DNA of 37,924 bases from Anaerolineae bacterium (GTDB lineage: Bacteria > Chloroflexota > Anaerolineae > Anaerolineales > E44-bin32): assembly GCA_030605795.1 (NCBI GenBank), contig JAUWHR010000044.1, forward strand, positions 1 to 37,924. Direction: 5' to 3'. The notes beneath the pieces were generated by a model. The model searched no databases, had not been told where the DNA came from, and was given only the letters and a program-made list of their open reading frames with translations. Positions 35,058-37,924 of the stretch are shown piece by piece. Both the position numbers and the translations under genes were made by a program. The stretch's first letter is position 1. Every line of letters begins with the position of its first letter.

Positions 35058-35105
35058 TGGTTAAGCATAATCTGTAAAGGGGGCCAGCGTCAATATCCCT
35101 GAATC
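35057..35105. repeat. Direct repeat A, containing the YkuD gene promoter
   Basis: TTGGTTAAGCATAATCTG... through ATCCCTGAATC matches 35616-35665 at roughly 44 of 50 positions. The two copies flank a segment of about 510 bp that includes palindromic repeat copy 2. Confidence 0.75.
35064..35093 (-). promoter_or_regulatory. Promoter of the L,D-transpeptidase gene
   Basis: Minus strand: TTGACG (35093-35088), 18-bp spacer, TATGCT (35069-35064). The ATG begins seven bases after the -10 box, so the transcript should start at or beside the start codon. Confidence 0.6.
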
Positions 35106-35264
35106 CTTGCAATTTAATTAATTGATTGATCATTGCAGCTTAACGATAGTACGACGCATGAAAATAATTCCCGTGATCTTAAGGACAGCCTTCGATTTAT
35201 CTCAGGATCAACTCCGCAACGTCTGTCTATATCGGAGTTGGTAGAAGTAATATCTAGAGTGAGG

Positions 35265-35460
35265 TATTTTTCCACGTCTTATTCACATTGAACTGTTGCA
35301 TAAAATCTATTAAGCGCCCAGAGCATCGGGCCGCCCTTCGACTTCAGCCTGAGCTTCGCTCAGGCTTCCGCTCAGGATGCTCTACGAATGTGATCACAGG
35401 GCGTCCTTCGACTACAGTCGCCGCTTGCGCGGCTCCTTCCGCTCTGGATGCCCTTCGATG
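35265..35460 (+). repeat. Dispersed palindromic repeat, family 1, copy 2
   Basis: Bases 35293-35413 match 37484-37604 at about 117 of 121 positions. The core contains the hairpin AGCCTGAGC-TTC-GCTCAGGCT (35346-35366) enclosed by AGAGCATC and GATGCTCT. The right end again has CCGCTCTGGATGCCCTTCG. No coding sequence is evident. Confidence 0.85.
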
Positions 35461-35615
35461 TAGATTATCTTTAGCTTGACGAATGGATCACCACTTTGTG
35501 TTTGTACACTGAGAGGAGGCCTTGAGTTTCGTTTAGGTCGAAGGATGCACATTTGCGTCAATCCATTGTAGAACGACTTATAATCTAATCTTTGGCAAAG
35601 CACTAGTCCTGTGTG

Positions 35616-35665
35616 TTGGTTAAGCACAATCTGAAAAGGTAGGCTAGCGTCAACATCCCTGAATC
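35616..35665. repeat. Direct repeat B, second copy of the YkuD promoter segment
   Basis: Matches 35057-35105 with a few substitutions and one extra base. On the minus strand it contains TTGACG (35653-35648), an 18-bp spacer and TGTGCT (35629-35624), a weakened version of the promoter at 35093-35064. No start codon follows at the same distance. Confidence 0.75.
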
Positions 35666-35772
35666 TATGGATTTGAGTAGACTATAGCTAGGCTAAAGGC
35701 TAAGATACCTGGCGGGGAAGGAGACCAGGATAGTAAAATACAGTCCAAGTGATAAAAGCGGAATACTCACTA

Positions 35773-36843
35773 ATGCGTAAAAACTACTTCCATGTAATCT
35801 CAACCCGAATACTGATCGGCGTTCTGTACCTTGTGCTAGCTGCATGTGAATCACCCGTAGCTGTTAATAAAATCACGCCAACCAGTGGGTTAGAGCCAAC
35901 TCCGGTCAGCGAATCCACACCGACTTCGATTCCAACTTTAACCCCATCCCCTGAGCGAGTTATCCTACTGGCACCGCCGGAAGCAATCCCGGCGTATGTA
36001 TCATCGCTCGAAACCCTCATTACTGAACTGGCAGGGGAAGCCGGCCTCACATGGGAGACACGATCGGATTTCTCCTCAAATGACATAGACACATCCTTAC
36101 GCCTGGTTATAGCCCTGCCGCCGGATCCCAACTTGGAATCTCTGGTAAGCACATCGACTGAAGTTCAGTTTCTAGGGGTAGGAATCCCAGGGTTGGTACC
36201 TGCTGCCAATGTCAGCCTCATTGGACCGATGGGCTTTCGATTTGATCAACAAGGATTCCTGGCGGGTTATATTGCAGCTATGATCACTCCAGATTGGCGG
36301 GTTGGCGTGATCAGCCTTAATGACACCCAAGCTGGACGTGCGGCGCTCAATGGCTTTATCAACGGTGTTGGCTACTTTTGCGGGACCTGTAGACCGGTTT
36401 ACCCACCCTACCTTCATTACCCTATGTATATTGGTCTGACGCAGGCAGAAGTAGATGTATCGTGGCAATTAGCTGTAGATGCTTTAGTTCAGGCCTCGGT
36501 GCAGACTGTGTACATACCTCCTGAGGTTAGCTCAGAACTCATGCTGGCTGACTTGGTCCAGCACGGGATAAAAATTATTGGCGGGGAGGAGCCTCCACCG
36601 GGATTGCAGTCCAGTTGGGTTGCCACCATCCGCCCTGATCCTGCTCAAGCCGTGCGCCTCCTGTGGGAGGACCTGCTTGCAGGTTTAGGAGGCGCGAGCC
36701 TGCGCATGCCGCTGGTGATCGAGGAGGTGAATCCTGACCTGCTCAGCCCGGGTCGACTGATATTGGCCGAAAGCGTCATACTGGAACTGCTGGATGGTTA
36801 CATCGACACTGCCGTGGATCCTATCACCGGGGAAGCCAAATAG
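35773..36843 (+). CDS. BMP-like substrate-binding lipoprotein
   Basis: A 356-residue lipoprotein: an N-terminal helix ending in the lipobox LAAC (Cys about residue 25), then a Pro/Thr-rich linker (TPTSIPTLTPSP) and a periplasmic-binding-type domain that resembles the BMP/PnrA nucleoside-binding family (GPMGFRFDQQGFLAGYIAAMIT, VGVISLNDTQAGRAALNGFINGVGYFC). The family normally feeds an ABC transporter, but no permease or ATPase gene is adjacent, so it could be a stand-alone receptor. ATG 35773 is preferred because it puts the signal directly at the N-terminus; a GTG at 35749 is in frame. The domain has two paired Cys (FCGTC). The ligand is unknown. Confidence 0.82.
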   Translation: MRKNYFHVISTRILIGVLYLVLAACESPVAVNKITPTSGLEPTPVSESTPTSIPTLTPSPERVILLAPPEAIPAYVSSLETLITELAGEAGLTWETRSDFSSNDIDTSLRLVIALPPDPNLESLVSTSTEVQFLGVGIPGLVPAANVSLIGPMGFRFDQQGFLAGYIAAMITPDWRVGVISLNDTQAGRAALNGFINGVGYFCGTCRPVYPPYLHYPMYIGLTQAEVDVSWQLAVDALVQASVQTVYIPPEVSSELMLADLVQHGIKIIGGEEPPPGLQSSWVATIRPDPAQAVRLLWEDLLAGLGGASLRMPLVIEEVNPDLLSPGRLILAESVILELLDGYIDTAVDPITGEAK

Positions 36844-36859
36844 GTGGACCTATTATAAT

Positions 36860-36888
36860 TTGACAGCCTCCTCACTTTAGTGCATACT
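36860..36888 (+). promoter_or_regulatory. Promoter of the DUF4282 gene
   Basis: Perfect TTGACA (36860-36865), a 17-bp spacer and CATACT (36883-36888). It predicts a 5' leader of about 145 nt with GC-rich potential stems (CCGGCTC...GAGCCGG around 36920-36946). Confidence 0.6.
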
Positions 36889-37040
36889 GGCTGACAGTGG
36901 GCCGGTGGAACGAAGGCGCCGGCTCGCGGAGCATAGGGGAGCCGGGAGGTGAATGGGGATCAAATATCAGCATCATCGGGGATGGAGAAACAACGAGATC
37001 ATTCTAATCAGAAGGATACTTTACCTAACGGAGGATAATG

Positions 37041-37313
37041 ATGGAAGACTACCTGACGTTTCGCAAGATGATCACCCCGATTATTATCCAGATACTTTTC
37101 TGGATCGGTGCAGTCGGGTCAGTGCTATTGGCGTTGTTTTTAATATTTTCGGGTGCGACAACATCCGATGGGGGAGGCGGGTTGGTATTAACCGGCTTGG
37201 TCATGTTGTTCCTGGGACCGATCATTGTGAGGATATACTGTGAATTGCTGATCTTAATCTTCCGCATCAATGAGACCTTGACTGAGATTAAAAATTCCCT
37301 GGAGAAAAAGTAA
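37041..37313 (+). CDS. DUF4282 membrane protein
   Basis: A 90-residue protein with two transmembrane helices (IIIQILFWIGAVGSVLLALFLIFSG and GLVLTGLVMLFLGPIIVRIYCELLILIF) joined by a short glycine-rich loop, and a C-terminal amphipathic helix NETLTEIKNSLEKK. The pattern, including 'R+YCELLI+IFRINE', is that of DUF4282, a small family of unknown function. GGAGG at 37030-37034 gives a 6-nt spacing to the ATG at 37041 and only 3 nt to the adjacent ATG at 37038. It has its own promoter and a strong terminator, so it is monocistronic. Confidence 0.87.
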   Translation: MEDYLTFRKMITPIIIQILFWIGAVGSVLLALFLIFSGATTSDGGGGLVLTGLVMLFLGPIIVRIYCELLILIFRINETLTEIKNSLEKK

Positions 37314-37379
37314 GCGCTTTACCTCCCCAAGTCATATGGCATGATGGACGACCTGATAATGCGGAAATCAAAATGACAA

Positions 37380-37405
37380 CCAGCCCCGCCAGGGGCTGGT
37401 TTTTT
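37380..37405 (+). terminator. Rho-independent terminator after the DUF4282 gene
   Basis: CCAGCCCC (37380-37387) pairs with GGGGCTGG (37392-37399), loop GCCA, directly followed by six Ts (37400-37405). This is the clearest intrinsic terminator in the window. Confidence 0.93.
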
Positions 37406-37452
37406 CTCATCCTGCACCCCTCGACCTTGCTCGGGACCTTCGACAAAGCGAA

Positions 37453-37710
37453 ATATATTTTTCAATGTCATAATTACATTAACCTGTTGCATAAAATCTA
37501 TTTAGCGCCCAGAGCGGAGGGCCGCCCTTCGACTTCAGCCTGAGCTTCGCTCAGGCTTCCGCTCAGGATGCTCTACGAATGTGATCACAGGGCGTCCTTC
37601 GACTGCGCTCACCGCAGCGGTTCGCGGAGCCGAAGGTCCTGAGCCCCTCGACCTAACTCGGGACCTTCGGCTTAGTCGAAGGGCTCTGGATGCCCTTCGA
37701 CTACACTGTT
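37453..37710 (+). repeat. Dispersed palindromic repeat, family 1, copy 3 (longest)
   Basis: Near identical to copy 2 from 37484 to 37604, then it carries an extra insert with CCCCTCGACCTAACTCGGGACCTTCGGCTT (given as parts: CCCCTCGACC, CTCGGGACCTTCG) that repeats the segment at 37426-37447. It ends GGGCTCTGGATGCCCTTCG as in the other copies. It lies between the DUF4282 terminator and the end of the next gene. Confidence 0.85.
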
Positions 37711-37726
37711 CACGATCGACGAAGCA

Positions 37727-37924
37727 CTAGGGCTCCGTTCCAACTTCTTCCACCAACCCCCACAATTCGACATGGGGGGTTTTCTGGTCTGGCCCGATGA
37801 CAAACATACCGATAAGCCCACCATCAGGGGAAGCAGCAAGCCAACGGGCGGTATAGAAATCCATCTGCTGAGTGAGCAGGGTTTCCCCGCTTTCGAGATC
37901 GATGAGGTGCAGTCGCTTCTTGGT
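37727..37924 (-). CDS. Unknown protein, C-terminal fragment (beta-propeller-like)
   Basis: My translation of the minus strand from the window edge gives 65 residues ending at TAG (37729-37727). It contains LHLIDLESGETLL, ARWLAASPDGGLIGMFV and TPHVELWGLVEEVG. The ASPDG word and the strand-turn pattern resemble blades of WD40/YVTN-type propellers, but the piece is too short to name. The N-terminal part lies outside the window. It faces repeat copy 3 at its 3' side. Confidence 0.7.
   Translation of the reverse strand, partial: TKKRLHLIDLESGETLLTQQMDFYTARWLAASPDGGLIGMFVIGPDQKTPHVELWGLVEEVGTEP

Larger units (their letters stand above)
35058..35772. other. Divergent intergenic region (715 bp) with repeats and two promoter copies
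   Basis: Between the YkuD gene and the lipoprotein gene there is direct repeat A, an 8-bp inverted repeat CAACTCCG/CGGAGTTG (35209-35240), palindromic repeat copy 2 (35265-35460), a half-hairpin GGTCGAAGGATGC (about 35537) and direct repeat B (35616-35665). The small frames here run across repeats and look non-coding. Confidence 0.6.

Noticed and set aside
35288-35627. Short open frames on both strands in repeat copy 2
   Set aside because: They consist of repeat sequence and differ between copies.
36953-37243. A 96-codon open frame overlapping the DUF4282 gene
   Set aside because: Most of it lies out of frame over the DUF4282 coding region; only the strong GGAGGTGA site is notable. I list it as a possible leader, not a gene.

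Overview
The window looks like a chromosomal segment of a Chloroflexota bacterium, probably Anaerolineae-like. The taxonomic hints are indirect: TopA carries an N-terminal YCVKCK-type zinc ribbon, there is a mevalonate-type decarboxylase, a tungsten aldehyde:ferredoxin oxidoreductase (AOR) and a half-degenerate heterodimeric ABC exporter, and several genes start with GTG or TTG behind strong GGAGG sites. I see no phage, insertion-sequence transposase, CRISPR array, tRNA or rRNA. Most of the DNA is housekeeping genes in short operons, separated by intergenic stretches rich in nested palindromes and dispersed repeats.

Layout. 1-6.2 kb (minus): 5' part of sdhA/frdA, an unknown alpha/alpha-toroid-like protein and two overlapping ABC exporter half-transporters. 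6.65-13.4 kb (plus): hotdog thioesterase, repeat copy 1, dprA-manC-topA, then a two-TM protein with its own promoter. 13.4-13.9 kb: a dispersed repeat carrying a decayed DUF559 endonuclease-like gene. 13.9-14.4 kb (minus): greA, divergent from a plus-strand run of SCP2-like protein, GMC oxidoreductase, AOR and nnr (14.5-20.4 kb). A 13-bp hairpin separates this from the minus operon mnmA - small membrane protein - ytxG-like - ytxH (22.9-20.6 kb). 23.3-24.6 kb: eno, followed by a deleted relative of the DUF559 repeat. 25.0-28.5 kb: a zinc-ribbon membrane protein (minus), then radC and an M23/TIM-barrel fusion (plus), converging on a DEDDy-type nuclease (minus). 28.6-35.1 kb (minus): L,D-transpeptidase, radical SAM protein, mevalonate-type decarboxylase, site-2 protease RseP, HEAT-repeat protein and AEC transporter. 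35.1-37.9 kb: repeat copies 2 and 3, a BMP-like lipoprotein, a DUF4282 membrane protein with a clear terminator, and the 3' end of an unidentified minus-strand gene.

How the genes may work together. The SCP2 / GMC oxidoreductase / AOR run could take a hydrophobic alcohol through its aldehyde to an acid; this is inferred from gene order and families only. MnmA, GreA, TopA, DprA, RadC, Nnr and enolase are core functions.

The most unusual material lies between genes: (1) a palindromic repeat in three copies, one of them flanked by about 50-bp direct repeats that each carry a promoter-like -35/-10 pair; (2) a DUF559 pseudogene embedded in a palindromic repeat, with a second copy from which most of the coding part is missing; (3) several genes whose -10 element sits only 6-9 nt before the ATG with no Shine-Dalgarno site, suggesting leaderless transcripts.
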